DNA of 64,000 nt from Geodermatophilaceae bacterium NBWT11 (GTDB taxonomy: Bacteria; Actinomycetota; Actinomycetes; Mycobacteriales; Geodermatophilaceae), in assembly GCA_014218215.1 (NCBI GenBank), contig CP043652.1, positions 3,472,001-3,536,000 on the forward strand. Direction: 5' to 3'. Of this stretch, positions 39,188-49,260 are shown one piece after another. How positions within the stretch are numbered: position 1 is the stretch's first letter; every line of letters starts with the position of its first letter. Made by a program: the position numbers and the translations under genes. The notes under the pieces are model-generated. The model saw nothing but the letters and a program-made list of their open reading frames with translations. It had not been told where the DNA came from and did not search any database.

Positions 39188-40462
39188 GTGGCACGTATCG
39201 GTGAGAGCGGCGACCTGCTCAAGTGCTCGTTCTGCGGGAAGAGCCAGAAGCAGGTCAAGAAGCTCATCGCGGGCCCCGGGGTCTACATCTGCGACGAGTG
39301 CATCGAGCTGTGCAACGAGATCATCGAGGAGGAGCTCAGCGAGTCCTCGGACCTCAAGTTCGACGAGCTCCCCAAGCCCAAGGAGATCCACGACTTCCTC
39401 GAGCAGTACGTGATCGGCCAGGACAAGGCCAAGCGCACGCTCGCGGTCGCCGTCTACAACCACTACAAGCGGATCCAGTCCGGCGGTGAGCGCGGCTCCC
39501 GCGACGAGGGCGTGGAGCTGGCCAAGTCCAACATCCTGCTGATGGGGCCCACCGGGTGCGGCAAGACCCACCTGGCGCAGACCCTCGCCCGGATGCTGAA
39601 CGTGCCCTTCGCGATCGCCGACGCCACGGCGCTGACCGAGGCCGGCTACGTCGGTGAGGACGTCGAGAACATCCTCCTCAAGCTGATCCAGGCCGCCGAC
39701 TACGACGTCAAGCGCGCCGAGACCGGGATCATCTACATCGACGAGGTCGACAAGATCGCCCGCAAGAGCGAGAACCCCTCGATCACCCGGGACGTCTCCG
39801 GTGAGGGCGTGCAGCAGGCGCTGCTGAAGATCCTCGAGGGGACGACGGCCTCGGTGCCGCCGCAGGGCGGTCGCAAGCACCCGCACCAGGAGTTCATCCA
39901 GATCGACACCACGAACGTGCTCTTCATCGTGGGTGGCGCCTTCGCCGGCCTGGACAAGGTCATCGAGCAGCGGATCGGCAAGCAGGGGATCGGGTTCGGC
40001 GCCGAGGTGCGCGGCAAGGCCGAGGTCGAGGAGGCCAACGCCCTCGCCGAGGTCATGCCCGAGGACCTGCTGAAGTTCGGCATGATCCCCGAGTTCATCG
40101 GCCGTCTGCCGGTCATAACCAGCGTGCAGAAGCTGGACCGCGAGGCGCTGATCAACATCCTCACCGAGCCGAAGAACGCCCTGGTGCGCCAGTACCGCCG
40201 CCTCTTCGACCTCGACGGCGTGGAGCTCGAGTTCACCGAGGACGCGCTGGAGTCGATCGCCGACCAGGCCATCCTGCGGGGCACCGGCGCCCGTGGGCTC
40301 CGGGCGATCATGGAGGAGGTCCTCCAGTCGGTCATGTACGACATCCCCGGCCGCGAGGACGTCGCCACCGTCGTCATCACCCGCGAGGTCGTGATGGACC
40401 GGGTCGCCCCGACCATCGTCCCCCGCAAGCCCGTCCGCGAGCGCCGCGAGAAGTCCGCCTGA
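39188..40462 (+). CDS. clpX: ATP-dependent Clp protease ATP-binding subunit ClpX
   Basis: 424 residues from a GTG. N-terminal zinc-binding domain with [10 protein letters not shown] and CDECIELC, then AAA+ with Walker [13 protein letters not shown], pore GYVGEDVE, Walker [14 protein letters not shown] and sensor GTGARGLR. It unfolds substrates for ClpP1P2. Set apart from clpP2 by a hairpin, so probably its own transcript. Confidence 0.97.
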   Translation: MARIGESGDLLKCSFCGKSQKQVKKLIAGPGVYICDECIELCNEIIEEELSESSDLKFDELPKPKEIHDFLEQYVIGQDKAKRTLAVAVYNHYKRIQSGGERGSRDEGVELAKSNILLMGPTGCGKTHLAQTLARMLNVPFAIADATALTEAGYVGEDVENILLKLIQAADYDVKRAETGIIYIDEVDKIARKSENPSITRDVSGEGVQQALLKILEGTTASVPPQGGRKHPHQEFIQIDTTNVLFIVGGAFAGLDKVIEQRIGKQGIGFGAEVRGKAEVEEANALAEVMPEDLLKFGMIPEFIGRLPVITSVQKLDREALINILTEPKNALVRQYRRLFDLDGVELEFTEDALESIADQAILRGTGARGLRAIMEEVLQSVMYDIPGREDVATVVITREVVMDRVAPTIVPRKPVRERREKSA

Positions 40463-40481
40463 CCTGATCAGCATGTGAACC

Positions 40482-40518
40482 CCGGAGGCCCAGGACCCAC
40501 GTGGTCCTGGGCCTCCGG
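40482..40518 (+). terminator. Strong hairpin after clpX
   Basis: Perfect 16-bp stem (40482-40497 with 40503-40518) and a 5-nt loop, 19 nt after the clpX stop. Confidence 0.85.
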
Positions 40519-40584
40519 CGTTCGAACCCCGGGCTGTCCACAGGGGGTGCGTCCGGGCGTCCCTCGTCGGCCAGGGTCTGTCCC

Positions 40585-41517
40585 GTGCACATGCTCTCCG
40601 CCCTCGTCCCCCACGGAGCCGGCCGGCGCGACGAGGTCACCCTGGCCAGCAGTTCCAGCAGCGTCGCGCGCTGGCTGTCCGACGGTGACCTGGTCCTGCT
40701 GCACCCCGGGGTGGTCGCCCTCCCCGAGCGGGTGCGGGAGTGGGACGTGCGGGCTCGAGCCGCCACGCTGTGAACGCGAGGTCCGCTGAGTCACGGGTCG
40801 GCCCTGATCCACCTGGGTCTGCTCCCTCGCGACACAACCCCCGTCCGCGTGACGGTGCCCGCCGACCGGTGGCCGCGGGGCGCAGCTGGCGTCCTGGCGC
40901 ACCGGACCACCCTGCCGATGCACGTCGTGGAGCACGAGGGGGTCCCGGTGCCGGGCCTGGCTCGCAGCCTGGTCGATGCCTGGGCCTGGGCGTGCTCGAC
41001 CCGGCTGAACCCGCGAGCGGCCCAGGACCTCCCGGTGGTCCGGCACGCGGTGATCGCCGCATGTCGAGAGGGACGGGTCCGGGTGCAGGACCTGCGGGGG
41101 GAGTCAGCAGCCCAGCGGATCCACGCCGGCCGGGTCACGCTGACGACACTGCTCGACCTGGTCGAGCAGGGGTGCCAGAGCGAGCTCGAGGTGTTCGGCG
41201 TGCTCCACGTGCTCCGGGCGGCGTCGCTGCCGCGGTGCGTCCAGCAGCACCGGGTGACCCTCCTCGACGGGCGTCGGGTGGTCCTGGACGCCGCCTGGCC
41301 GGAGCTCCGGGTGGCCGTGGAGATGGACGGCCACCGCTTCCACGGCGATCGGGCAGCCCGGGAGCGAGACATGCGGCGGGACACGGGCCTCGCGGCGCTG
41401 GGATGGATCGTCCTGAGGTTCAGCTACCGGCGGCTCACCTCGGACCCGGAGGGCTGCCGCCGGGAGATCGAGGCCGTGCTGCGGCGCCGGGCTCTCGAGC
41501 TCGAGCCCATCCGCTGA
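40585..41517 (+). pseudogene. DUF559-family protein with AbiEi-like N-terminal region, interrupted by an in-frame stop
   Basis: One continuous frame from GTG 40585 (or ATG 40591) to 41517 is broken only by TGA at 40771-40773. Before it: VARWLSDGDLVLLHPGVVALP. After it: LSHGSALIHLGLL and VTVPADRW, so both halves match the single-domain-order actinobacterial protein (N-terminal AbiEi/transcriptional-regulator-like part, C-terminal DUF559/Vsr-like nuclease fold: VEMDGHRFHGD, LGWIVLRFSYRRL). A Trp TGG to TGA change would explain it. The C-terminal part could be translated from GTG 40849 as 222 residues. Sequencing error is possible. Confidence 0.75.
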
Positions 41518-41560
41518 ACGTGGGTGGCCCAGAACCGACGCGGTCCTGGGCCACCCACGT
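41518..41560. terminator. Bidirectional hairpin between DUF559 gene and valS
   Basis: A 15-bp perfect outer stem, an A-C mismatch and three inner pairs (41518-41536 with 41542-41560), with a 5-nt loop. It lies immediately after the DUF559 stop and 12 nt before the valS stop. Confidence 0.85.
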
Positions 41561-41572
41561 ACAGAGGCCGGG

Positions 41573-44143
41573 CTACTCGATCGGGGCGAGGACGACCTCG
41601 ACGGTCATCGGGCCGTCGCCGGCCGACACGGTGAGCTCGGCGATGATGCCGGCGGCCACCAGGTCGCGGCGGACGGCCTCGACCAGGGCGACCTGGGCCG
41701 GGGGAGCGTGCACGACCGCGGTCTGCACCGGGGCGCGCATCGACACCTTGGCCTCGCTCTTGGCCTTGCGGACCGCGGCCAGCGCCTCGGCAGCGACGGT
41801 CACCAGCTCCGGGTCGCCGTCCCCGGCGAGCTCGTCGGTGGTCGGCCACGGGGCGCGGTGCACCGAGCCGGTCTGCCACCACGACCAGACCTCCTCGGTG
41901 GCGAAGGGCAGCACCGGGGCGAGCAGCCGGTTCAGCACCGACAGCGCCGTCGCGAGCCCGGCCTTGGCCGACGCCGCGCCCTCGGCCGGGCCGCCGTCCT
42001 CGCCGTAGGCCCGGGTCTTGACCAGCTCGACGTGGTCGTCGCAGAACTGCCAGAAGAAGGTCTCGGTGACCTCCAGCGCCCGGGTGTAGTTGTAGGCCTC
42101 CATCGCGGCGGTGGCCTCGGCGACCACCCCGCGCAGCCGGGCCAGCAGGGCGGCATCGACCGGCTCGGTGACCGGCGCTCCGACCAGGTCGGCGGTGGCG
42201 CCCAGGCTGCCGAGCACGAACTTGCCGACGTTGAGCAGCTTGATGGCCAGCCGGCGGCCGACCTTCATCTGCACCTCGTCGAAGGGGGAGTCCGCACCCG
42301 GGCGGGCCCCGGCGGCGCGCCAGCGGACGGCGTCGGTGCCGTACTTCTGCAGCACGTCGATCGGGGTGGTGGCGTTGCCCTTGGACTTGCTCATCTTCTT
42401 GCGGTCGGGGTCGACCACGAACCCGGAGATCGCGGCGTGCGTCCAGGGCACCTGGCCCTGCTCGTAGTGAGCACGGACGACGGTGGAGAACAGCCAGGTG
42501 CGGATGATGTCGTGCGCCTGGGGCCGCAGGTCCATCGGGAAGACGTGCGCGAAGAGCTCCGGGTCGGTGTCCCAGCCCGAGGCGACCTGGGGCGACAGCG
42601 AGGACGTCGCCCAGGTGTCCATCACGTCGGGGTCGGCCATGAACCCGCCGGGCACGCCGCGCTGGTCGGCGGTGAACCCGTCGGGCACGTCGGAGGACGG
42701 GTCGACCGGCAGTGACCCCTCGGGGGCCAGCAGCGGCTGGTCGTAGACCGGCTCACCGGCGTCGTCCAGGCGGTACCAGACCGGGAACGGGACGCCGAAG
42801 AACCGCTGCCGGCTGACCAGCCAGTCGCCGTTGAGTCCCTCGACCCAGTTCTCGTAGCGGTGCCGCATGTGCTCGGGGACCCACTGGATCTCCTTGCCGC
42901 GGGCCACCAGGGCGGCGCGCAGGTCGGCGTCCCGACCGCCGTTGCGGATGTACCACTGACGGGTGGTGACGATCTCCAGCGGGCGCTCGCCCTTCTCGAA
43001 GAACTTCACCGGGTGGGTGATCGGGCGGGGCTCGCCGTCCAGGTCCCCGGACTCGCGCAGCAGCTCGACCATCCGGGCCTGCGCGCTGAACACGGTCTTG
43101 CCGGCCAGCTCGGCGTACGGCGCAGCCGGGACGCCGCTGGGGGCGTCGGGGACCAGCCGGCCGTCCCAGCCGACCACCGGGCGGGTGGGCAGCTGGAGCT
43201 CGCGCCACCAGGTGACGTCGTTGAGGTCGCCGAAGGTGCAGATCATCGCGATGCCCGAGCCCTTGCCCGGCTCGGCGAGGCGGTGGGCGACCACCGGGAC
43301 CTCGACACCGAACACCGGCGTGGTCACGGTCTGCCCGAACAGCGGCTGGTAGCGCTCGTCGTCGGGGTGCGCGACCAGGGCCACGCAGGCCGGCAGCAGC
43401 TCGGGGCGGGTGGTCTCGATGTGCACCGGGCCGCTGGGGCCGGCGAAGGCGATCCGGTGGTAGGCGCCGGGGCGCTCCCGGTCCTCCAGCTCGGCCTGGG
43501 CGACGGCGGTGCGGAAGGTGACGTCCCAGAGGGTCGGGGCCTCCTGGGCGTAGGCCTCCCCGCGCTCCAGGTTGTGCAGGAAGGCCCGCTGGGCGGTGGC
43601 CCGGGAGGTCTCGGAGATGGTCCGGTAGACGTTGGACCAGTCGACGGACAGCCCGACCTGGCGCCACAGCTCCTCGAAGGAGTCCTCGTCGACGGCGGTC
43701 AGCCGCTCGCACAGCTCGACGAAGTTGCGCCGGCTGATCGGCAGCTGCTCCTTGCCGGGCTTCTCCGGGGGCTCGAACGCCTCGTCGTAGGGCAGCGAGG
43801 GGTCGCAGCGCACGCCGTAGTAGTTCTGCACCCGGCGCTCGGTGGGCAGGCCGTTGTCGTCCCAGCCCATCGGGTAGAAGACGTGCTTGCCGGTCATCCG
43901 GTGGTAGCGCGCCACGATGTCGGTGTGCGTGTAGCTGAACACGTGCCCGACGTGCAGGGACCCGCTCGCCGTCGGCGGCGGGGTGTCGATCGCGAACGTC
44001 TGCGCGCGGGGGGCGGCCAGGGCGGCGGCCCGGTCGAAGCCGTAGACGTCGTCCTCGGCCCAGGCGGCCACCCACTTGGCCTCCAGGCCGTCGAGGGTGG
44101 GCTTGTCGGGCACGGTGCCCGGGGCGGTGACGTCTGTGGACAT
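41573..44143 (-). CDS. valS: Valyl-tRNA synthetase
   Basis: 856 residues from the ATG at 44143. Class I signatures: HIGH as SGSLHVGHVFSYTH and KMSKS in DRKKMSKSKGN, a CP1 editing domain with GPVHIETTRPELLPACVALVAHPDD, and a C-terminal anticodon domain and coiled-coil arm. Charges tRNA-Val. Transcribed away from folC; starts are 42 nt apart. Confidence 0.97.
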   Translation of the reverse strand: MSTDVTAPGTVPDKPTLDGLEAKWVAAWAEDDVYGFDRAAALAAPRAQTFAIDTPPPTASGSLHVGHVFSYTHTDIVARYHRMTGKHVFYPMGWDDNGLPTERRVQNYYGVRCDPSLPYDEAFEPPEKPGKEQLPISRRNFVELCERLTAVDEDSFEELWRQVGLSVDWSNVYRTISETSRATAQRAFLHNLERGEAYAQEAPTLWDVTFRTAVAQAELEDRERPGAYHRIAFAGPSGPVHIETTRPELLPACVALVAHPDDERYQPLFGQTVTTPVFGVEVPVVAHRLAEPGKGSGIAMICTFGDLNDVTWWRELQLPTRPVVGWDGRLVPDAPSGVPAAPYAELAGKTVFSAQARMVELLRESGDLDGEPRPITHPVKFFEKGERPLEIVTTRQWYIRNGGRDADLRAALVARGKEIQWVPEHMRHRYENWVEGLNGDWLVSRQRFFGVPFPVWYRLDDAGEPVYDQPLLAPEGSLPVDPSSDVPDGFTADQRGVPGGFMADPDVMDTWATSSLSPQVASGWDTDPELFAHVFPMDLRPQAHDIIRTWLFSTVVRAHYEQGQVPWTHAAISGFVVDPDRKKMSKSKGNATTPIDVLQKYGTDAVRWRAAGARPGADSPFDEVQMKVGRRLAIKLLNVGKFVLGSLGATADLVGAPVTEPVDAALLARLRGVVAEATAAMEAYNYTRALEVTETFFWQFCDDHVELVKTRAYGEDGGPAEGAASAKAGLATALSVLNRLLAPVLPFATEEVWSWWQTGSVHRAPWPTTDELAGDGDPELVTVAAEALAAVRKAKSEAKVSMRAPVQTAVVHAPPAQVALVEAVRRDLVAAGIIAELTVSAGDGPMTVEVVLAPIE

Positions 44144-44185
44144 GCCCTCATCCTAGGAAGCCCCGCGACTGGCATCCTGGGCAGG

Positions 44186-45598
44186 ATGACCACCTCCCCG
44201 TCCCAGCCCAGGTCCGCCGGGACCGCCCGAGAGCTGGCCCGGGTCGAGGCCGCCCTCCTGGCCCGTTGGCCGGAGACCCGGCTGGAGCCCAGCCTCACCC
44301 GCATCTCGGCCCTGCTCGACCTGCTCGGCTCCCCGCACCGGGCCTTCCCCGTCGTCCAGGTGACCGGCACCAACGGCAAGACCACCACCGCCCGGATGGT
44401 GGACGAGCTGCTGCGCGGCTTCGGCCTGCGGGTCGGCCGTTTCACCAGCCCGCACCTGGAGACCGTCCGCGAGCGGATCGTCATCGACGGCCGCCCGATC
44501 AGCGAGGAGCGGTTCGTCGAGGTCCACGACGACATCGCGCCCTACGTGCAGATGGTCGACGCCGGCAGCGAGGTGCCGCTGTCCTTCTTCGAGGTGGTGG
44601 TGGCGATGGCCTACGCCGCCTTCGCCGAGACCCCGGTCGACGTCGCCGTCGTCGAGGTCGGCATGGGCGGCACCTGGGACGCCACCAACGTCGCCGACGC
44701 CCGGGTCGCCGTCGTCACCCCGGTCTCGATGGACCACGCCGAGTACCTCGGCCCCGACGTCGCCTCGATCGCGACCGAGAAGGCCGGGATCATCAAGCCC
44801 GCGCCGCCGACCGAGGAGGGCGTCCCCGGTCCGGACGTCGTCGCGGTGCTCGCCCACCAGCCCGCCGGCGCCCTGGAGGCCCTGGTGCGCCGGGCCGTCG
44901 AGGTCGACGCCACCGTCGCCCGCGAGGGCACCGAGTTCGGCGTGCTCGAGCGCCGGGTCGCCGTGGGCGGCCAGCAGATCCGCGTCCAGGGCCTGGGTGG
45001 GGAGTACCCCGAGGTCTACCTGCCGCTGTTCGGCGCGCACCAGGCGCAGAACGCCGCAGTCGCCCTGGCCGCCGTCGAGGCGTTCCTGGGGGCCGGCTCG
45101 GCCAGCGGCCCGGTCGACCCCGAGGTGGTCCGCGCCGCGTTCGCCGCCGTCCGCTCGCCGGGGCGGCTGGAGCGGGTGCGCACCTCGCCGTCCGTGCTGG
45201 TCGACGCCGCGCACAACCCGGCCGGCATGGCCGCCACCGTCGAGGCGGTGCGGGAGTCCTTCGACTTCACCCGGCTGATCGGCGTGGTGGGCTGTGTCCG
45301 GGGCAAGGACGTCGCCGCGATGCTCACCGAGCTCGAGCCGCTGTGCGCCGAGCTGGTGGTCACCCAGAACAGCTCGCCCCGGTCGATCCCGGCCGACGAG
45401 CTGGGCGCGATCGCCGTCGACGTGTTCGGGGCCGACCGGGTCAGCGTGCACCCGCAGCTGTTCGAGGCGCTGGAGTCGGCGATCGAGCTGGCCGAGGCCG
45501 GCGCCGACCACGCCCTCGGTGGTTCCGGCGTGCTGGTCACCGGCAGCGTGATCACCGCCGGTGAGGCCCGCCGGATGATGGGCGGGAAGAAGAAGTGA
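44186..45598 (+). CDS. folC: Folylpolyglutamate synthase / dihydrofolate synthase
   Basis: 470 residues from the ATG at 44186. Mur-ligase fold: P-loop VTGTNGKTTTARM, folate-binding GRFTSPHLETVRERI, EVGMGGTWDATN, EKAGIIKP and C-terminal LVDAAHNPAGM. Adds glutamates to folate. Overlaps the DUF4233 gene (GTGA), forming folC-DUF4233-ndk as in mycobacteria. Confidence 0.95.
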   Translation: MTTSPSQPRSAGTARELARVEAALLARWPETRLEPSLTRISALLDLLGSPHRAFPVVQVTGTNGKTTTARMVDELLRGFGLRVGRFTSPHLETVRERIVIDGRPISEERFVEVHDDIAPYVQMVDAGSEVPLSFFEVVVAMAYAAFAETPVDVAVVEVGMGGTWDATNVADARVAVVTPVSMDHAEYLGPDVASIATEKAGIIKPAPPTEEGVPGPDVVAVLAHQPAGALEALVRRAVEVDATVAREGTEFGVLERRVAVGGQQIRVQGLGGEYPEVYLPLFGAHQAQNAAVALAAVEAFLGAGSASGPVDPEVVRAAFAAVRSPGRLERVRTSPSVLVDAAHNPAGMAATVEAVRESFDFTRLIGVVGCVRGKDVAAMLTELEPLCAELVVTQNSSPRSIPADELGAIAVDVFGADRVSVHPQLFEALESAIELAEAGADHALGGSGVLVTGSVITAGEARRMMGGKKK

Positions 45599-45987
45599 GC
45601 GCCCCGCAGGCGGCCGACCCGGCCCGGGCGGCCAAGGCGCTGTCGGGGGCGGCTGCGGCCACGGTGCTGCTGGAGGGGATCGCCGTCCTCTTCGTGCCCC
45701 GGGCCCTGGCGCCGACCGAGGGGCTGGGCGGGGGAGTCCTCGCCGCGCTGGTCGTGCTGTCGATCGTGCTGATCCTGGCCAGCGGGGTGCAGCGTCGTCC
45801 CCAGGGCCTGCTGATCGGCACCGTGCTGCAGGTCCCGCTGCTGGCGACCGGCTTCTTCTCCAGTGCCATGTGGTTCGTTGGCGGGGTCTTCGTGCTGGTG
45901 TGGCTGTACCTGCTGCAGATACGCAAGGACCTGGTCGGCACCCGCTTCGGACCGGTGCCGGAGTCCCCGGTCGTCGAGGGCCCGTAG
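45595..45987 (+). CDS. DUF4233 membrane protein
   Basis: 130 residues from a GTG overlapping the folC stop. Three to four hydrophobic helices ([69 protein letters not shown]) and a polar tail. Conserved between folC and ndk in actinobacteria, function unknown. Confidence 0.85.
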   Translation: MSAPQAADPARAAKALSGAAAATVLLEGIAVLFVPRALAPTEGLGGGVLAALVVLSIVLILASGVQRRPQGLLIGTVLQVPLLATGFFSSAMWFVGGVFVLVWLYLLQIRKDLVGTRFGPVPESPVVEGP

Positions 45988-45990
45988 CCT
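45985..45990 (+). promoter_or_regulatory. Candidate -10 hexamer TAGCCT for ndk
   Basis: TAGCCT overlaps the end of the DUF4233 stop codon and finishes 7 nt before the GTG of ndk. This suggests an internal leaderless promoter. Confidence 0.45.
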
Positions 45991-45997
45991 CTCGGGC

Positions 45998-46417
45998 GTG
46001 TCCGAACCCACCACCGAACGTTCCCTCGTCCTCGTCAAGCCCGACGGCGTCGCCCGCGGCCTGGTCGGCGAGGTCGTCAGCCGCCTGGAGGCCAAGGGCC
46101 TGCGCCTGGTCGCCGCCGAGCTCCGCACCCTGCCCCGCGAGGTCGCCGAGCAGCACTACGCCGAGCACAGCGAGCGGCCGTTCTTCGGCTCGCTCGTCGA
46201 GTTCATCACCGGCGGTCCGCTGCTGGCCCTGGTCGTCGAGGGCCCCCGCGCCATCGAGGCCTTCCGCGCGCTGGCCGGCGCCACCGACCCGGTCAAGGCC
46301 GCCCCCGGCACCATCCGGGGCGACCTGGCCCTCGAGGTGCAGAACAACATCGTGCACGGCTCGGACTCGCCCGAGTCGGCCACCCGCGAGATCGGCCTGT
46401 TCTTCCCCGCTCTGTGA
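45998..46417 (+). CDS. ndk: Nucleoside diphosphate kinase
   Basis: 139 residues from the GTG at 45998. [18 protein letters not shown] at the start and phospho-accepting His in [12 protein letters not shown]. Balances NTP pools. The canonical length is kept. Confidence 0.96.
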   Translation: MSEPTTERSLVLVKPDGVARGLVGEVVSRLEAKGLRLVAAELRTLPREVAEQHYAEHSERPFFGSLVEFITGGPLLALVVEGPRAIEAFRALAGATDPVKAAPGTIRGDLALEVQNNIVHGSDSPESATREIGLFFPAL

Positions 46418-46422
46418 GCTGA

Positions 46423-46462
46423 TGGAGTGCCAGGGACGCGGATTCCGCGCCCTGGCACTCCA
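46423..46462 (+). terminator. Hairpin after ndk
   Basis: Perfect 13-bp outer stem (46423-46435 with 46450-46462) enclosing a second CGCGG/CCGCG stem; begins 6 nt after the ndk stop. Confidence 0.8.
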
Positions 46463-46473
46463 CCTCGGGCGGC

Positions 46474-46479
46474 TACCCT
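46474..46479 (+). promoter_or_regulatory. Candidate -10 hexamer TACCCT
   Basis: TACCCT ends 10 nt before the ATG at 46490, directly downstream of the ndk terminator, marking a new transcription unit with little or no leader. Confidence 0.4.
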
Positions 46480-46489
46480 CGACTCCGCT

Positions 46490-48493
46490 ATGACTGTCGA
46501 GAGCCTGTACCCCCGTCTCGAGCCGCTTCTCGCCCAGGTGCAGAAGCCGATCCAGTACGTCGGTGGTGAGCTCAACGCCCAGACCAAGCCGTGGGACGAC
46601 GTCGCCGTCCACTGGGCGCTCATGTACCCCGACGCCTACGAGGTCGGCCTGCCCAACCAGGGTCTGATGATCCTGTACGAGGTGCTCAACGAGCGCACCG
46701 ACGCCCTGGCCGAGCGCACGTACGCCGTGTGGCCGGACCTCGCCGGGCTGATGCGGGAGGCCGGGGTCGGTCAGTTCACCCTGGAGAACCACCGCCCGGT
46801 GCACGACTTCGACTTCCTCGGGGTCAGCTTCGCCACCGAGCTGGGCTACACCAACCTGCTCGACGCCCTGGACCTCGCCGGCATCCCGCTGCACGCGGTC
46901 GACCGCGACGAGCGCCACCCGGTCGTCGTCGCCGGCGGGCACGCCGCCTTCAACCCCGAGCCGGTCAGCGACTTCGTCGACTGCGCCGTGCTGGGGGACG
47001 GCGAGCAGGTCGTCGGGGACATGACCGACGTGCACAGCGCCTGGCAGGCCGAGGGCAGGCCGGGTGGCCGCACCGAGCTGCTGGCCCGCCTCTCCCGGGT
47101 CGAGGGCGTCTACGTGCCGCAGTTCTACGCGGTCACGTACCAGCCCGACGGCACCATCGCGGCCTTCACGCCCACCCGGGACGACGTCCCGACCCGGGTC
47201 GCCAAGCGCACCGTGATGGACCTCGACGAGTGGCCCTACCCCAAGCAGCCGCTGGTCCCGCTGGCCGAGAGCGTGCACGAGCGGATGAGCGTGGAGATCT
47301 TCCGCGGCTGCACCCGCGGCTGCCGCTTCTGCCAGGCCGGGATGATCACCCGCCCGGTGCGCGAGCGGACCATCACCGGCATCGGCTCGATGGTCGACGC
47401 CGGGCTCAAGGCCACCGGGTACGAGGAGGTGGGCCTGCTCTCGCTGAGCAGCGCCGACCACTCCGAGATCGGGCAGCTGGCCAAGGAGCTCGCCGACCGG
47501 TACGAGGGCACCAACACCGGCCTCTCGCTGCCCTCGACGCGGGTGGACGCCTTCAACGTCACGCTGGCCAACGAGCTCTCCCGCAACGGACGGCGCTCCG
47601 GGCTCACCTTCGCCCCCGAGGGCGGCAGCGAGCGGATCCGCCGGGTGATCAACAAGACCGTGTCCAAGGAGGACCTGGTCCGCACGGTCACCACGGCCTA
47701 CGCCAACGGCTGGCGCCAGGTGAAGCTGTACTTCATGTGCGGTCTGCCCACCGAGACCGACGAGGACGTGCTGGAGATCGCCGAGCTCGCCGTCGAGGTC
47801 ATCCGGGCCGGCCGGGAGGCCGCGGGCAACCGGGACATCCGCTGCACGGTGTCCATCGGCGGGTTCGTGCCCAAGCCGCACACCCCGTTCCAGTGGGCCG
47901 CCCAGGCCTCGGCGGAGACCATCGACCACCGGCTCAAGGTGCTGCGCGACGCGATCAACGCCGACCGCCGGATCGGCCGCTCCATCGGCCTGCGATACCA
48001 CGACGGCAAGCCCGGGGTCATCGAGGGACTGCTGTCCCGCGGCGACCGTCGGGTCGGCCGGGTCATCGAGCGGGTCTGGCGCGACGGCGGGCACTTCGAC
48101 GGCTGGAGCGAGCACTTCTCCTACGACCGCTGGGCCACCGCCGCTGCCGAGGAGCTGGCGCCCTTCGGGCTCGACCTGGCCTGGTACACGACCCGGGAGC
48201 GCGGTGAGCACGAGGTGCTGCCGTGGGACCACCTGGAGTCGGGCCTGGACAAGGAGTGGCTCTGGGACGACTGGCAGGACGCCCTGGACGAGGACGAGGT
48301 CGCCGACTGCCGGTGGACCCCCTGCTACGACTGCGGGGTCTGCCCGACCATGGGCACCGACATCCAGATCGGGCCCACCGGTCGTTCGCTCATCCCGCTC
48401 ACGCCCATCGGGGCCGGCCCGCGGCCCCAGGTCACCGCCCAGGTCGACGTGGGTGTCGAGGCGAACGCCGCGGACCCGGTCCACACGCACTGA
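46490..48493 (+). CDS. TIGR03960-type B12-binding radical SAM protein
   Basis: 667 residues from the ATG at 46490. The N-terminal cobalamin-binding-like region includes ALMYPDAYEVGLPNQG and GVSFATELGYTN. Radical SAM cluster motif CTRGCRFCQAG near residue 280. The C terminus carries further Cys (CRWTPCYDCGVC-type). The reaction is uncharacterised; the protein is almost always paired with the TIGR03936 partner and rne, as here, hinting at RNA or ribosome modification. Confidence 0.88.
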   Translation: MTVESLYPRLEPLLAQVQKPIQYVGGELNAQTKPWDDVAVHWALMYPDAYEVGLPNQGLMILYEVLNERTDALAERTYAVWPDLAGLMREAGVGQFTLENHRPVHDFDFLGVSFATELGYTNLLDALDLAGIPLHAVDRDERHPVVVAGGHAAFNPEPVSDFVDCAVLGDGEQVVGDMTDVHSAWQAEGRPGGRTELLARLSRVEGVYVPQFYAVTYQPDGTIAAFTPTRDDVPTRVAKRTVMDLDEWPYPKQPLVPLAESVHERMSVEIFRGCTRGCRFCQAGMITRPVRERTITGIGSMVDAGLKATGYEEVGLLSLSSADHSEIGQLAKELADRYEGTNTGLSLPSTRVDAFNVTLANELSRNGRRSGLTFAPEGGSERIRRVINKTVSKEDLVRTVTTAYANGWRQVKLYFMCGLPTETDEDVLEIAELAVEVIRAGREAAGNRDIRCTVSIGGFVPKPHTPFQWAAQASAETIDHRLKVLRDAINADRRIGRSIGLRYHDGKPGVIEGLLSRGDRRVGRVIERVWRDGGHFDGWSEHFSYDRWATAAAEELAPFGLDLAWYTTRERGEHEVLPWDHLESGLDKEWLWDDWQDALDEDEVADCRWTPCYDCGVCPTMGTDIQIGPTGRSLIPLTPIGAGPRPQVTAQVDVGVEANAADPVHTH

Positions 48494-49260
48494 TGGCGCG
48501 CACCCCCGACGGTCCGCCGCCCCCGCCGACGGTCCAGAAGCTGCGGCTGCGCTACACCAAGCGCGGTCCGCTGCGGTTCGCCTCGCACCGGGACCTGGCG
48601 CGCGCCCTGGAACGGGCGCTGCGCCGGGCCCAGGTGCCGATGGCGTTCTCCGCCGGCTTCAGCCCGCACCCCAAGATCAGCTACATGGGCGCGGCCCCCA
48701 CCGGGGCCGCCTCGGAGGCCGAGTACGTCGAGATCGGGCTCGCCGTCCGGTGCGACCCGGAGGCCGTCCGGGTGGCCCTGGACGCCTCGCTGCCCCCGGG
48801 CATCGACGTGCTGGAGTGCGTCGAGGCGGCCGAGGGGACCGGGGGACTGGCCGACCGGCTGGACGCCACCGTCTGGCGGATCGACCTGGCCGGCGTGGAC
48901 GTCGCCGAGCTCGCCGCAGCGACCGAGGCCCTGCTCGCCGCCGAGGTGGTGACGGTCTCCAAGCGCACCAAGAACGGCCCGCGGGACATCGACGCCCGGG
49001 CTGCCGTCGTCTCCGCCTCGGTGTCGGAGGGGGCAGGTTGTGCCATACTGCACATGGTGGTACGGCAGCTGACGCCGACCGTACGACCGGACGACGTGTT
49101 GGCCGCTCTCGCTGCCGTCGCCGACCTGCACCCGCCGTTGCCCCCACGGGCCGTGCGTGAGGCGCAGGGCCGGCTCGACGACAGCGGTGAGGTGGCCGAT
49201 CCGCTCGGGCCCGACCGCGAGGCCGGCTCCCGCTGCCAGGGGGAGCCCCAGCCGGTCTGA
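48493..49260 (+). CDS. TIGR03936 radical-SAM-associated protein
   Basis: 255 residues; its ATG shares one base with the upstream stop. Core: LRLRYTKRGPLRFASHRDLARALERALRR ... PMAFSAGFSPHPKISY, the family hallmark. No radical SAM Cys motif of its own; in other bacteria it is fused to or follows the radical SAM partner. Function unknown. Residues near the end are polar and variable. Confidence 0.85.
   Translation: MARTPDGPPPPPTVQKLRLRYTKRGPLRFASHRDLARALERALRRAQVPMAFSAGFSPHPKISYMGAAPTGAASEAEYVEIGLAVRCDPEAVRVALDASLPPGIDVLECVEAAEGTGGLADRLDATVWRIDLAGVDVAELAAATEALLAAEVVTVSKRTKNGPRDIDARAAVVSASVSEGAGCAILHMVVRQLTPTVRPDDVLAALAAVADLHPPLPPRAVREAQGRLDDSGEVADPLGPDREAGSRCQGEPQPV

Noticed and set aside
40585-41517. 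AbiE-type toxin-antitoxin system
   Set aside because: Only the weak AbiEi-like N terminus is present, no AbiEii nucleotidyltransferase gene is nearby, and the C terminus is DUF559-like.
44153-48490. Open reading frame of about 1445 codons on the minus strand across folC, ndk and the radical SAM gene
   Set aside because: It is antisense to clearly conserved genes, has low-complexity Gly/Val/Arg/Asp composition and no domain. High GC removes stop codons from this frame.
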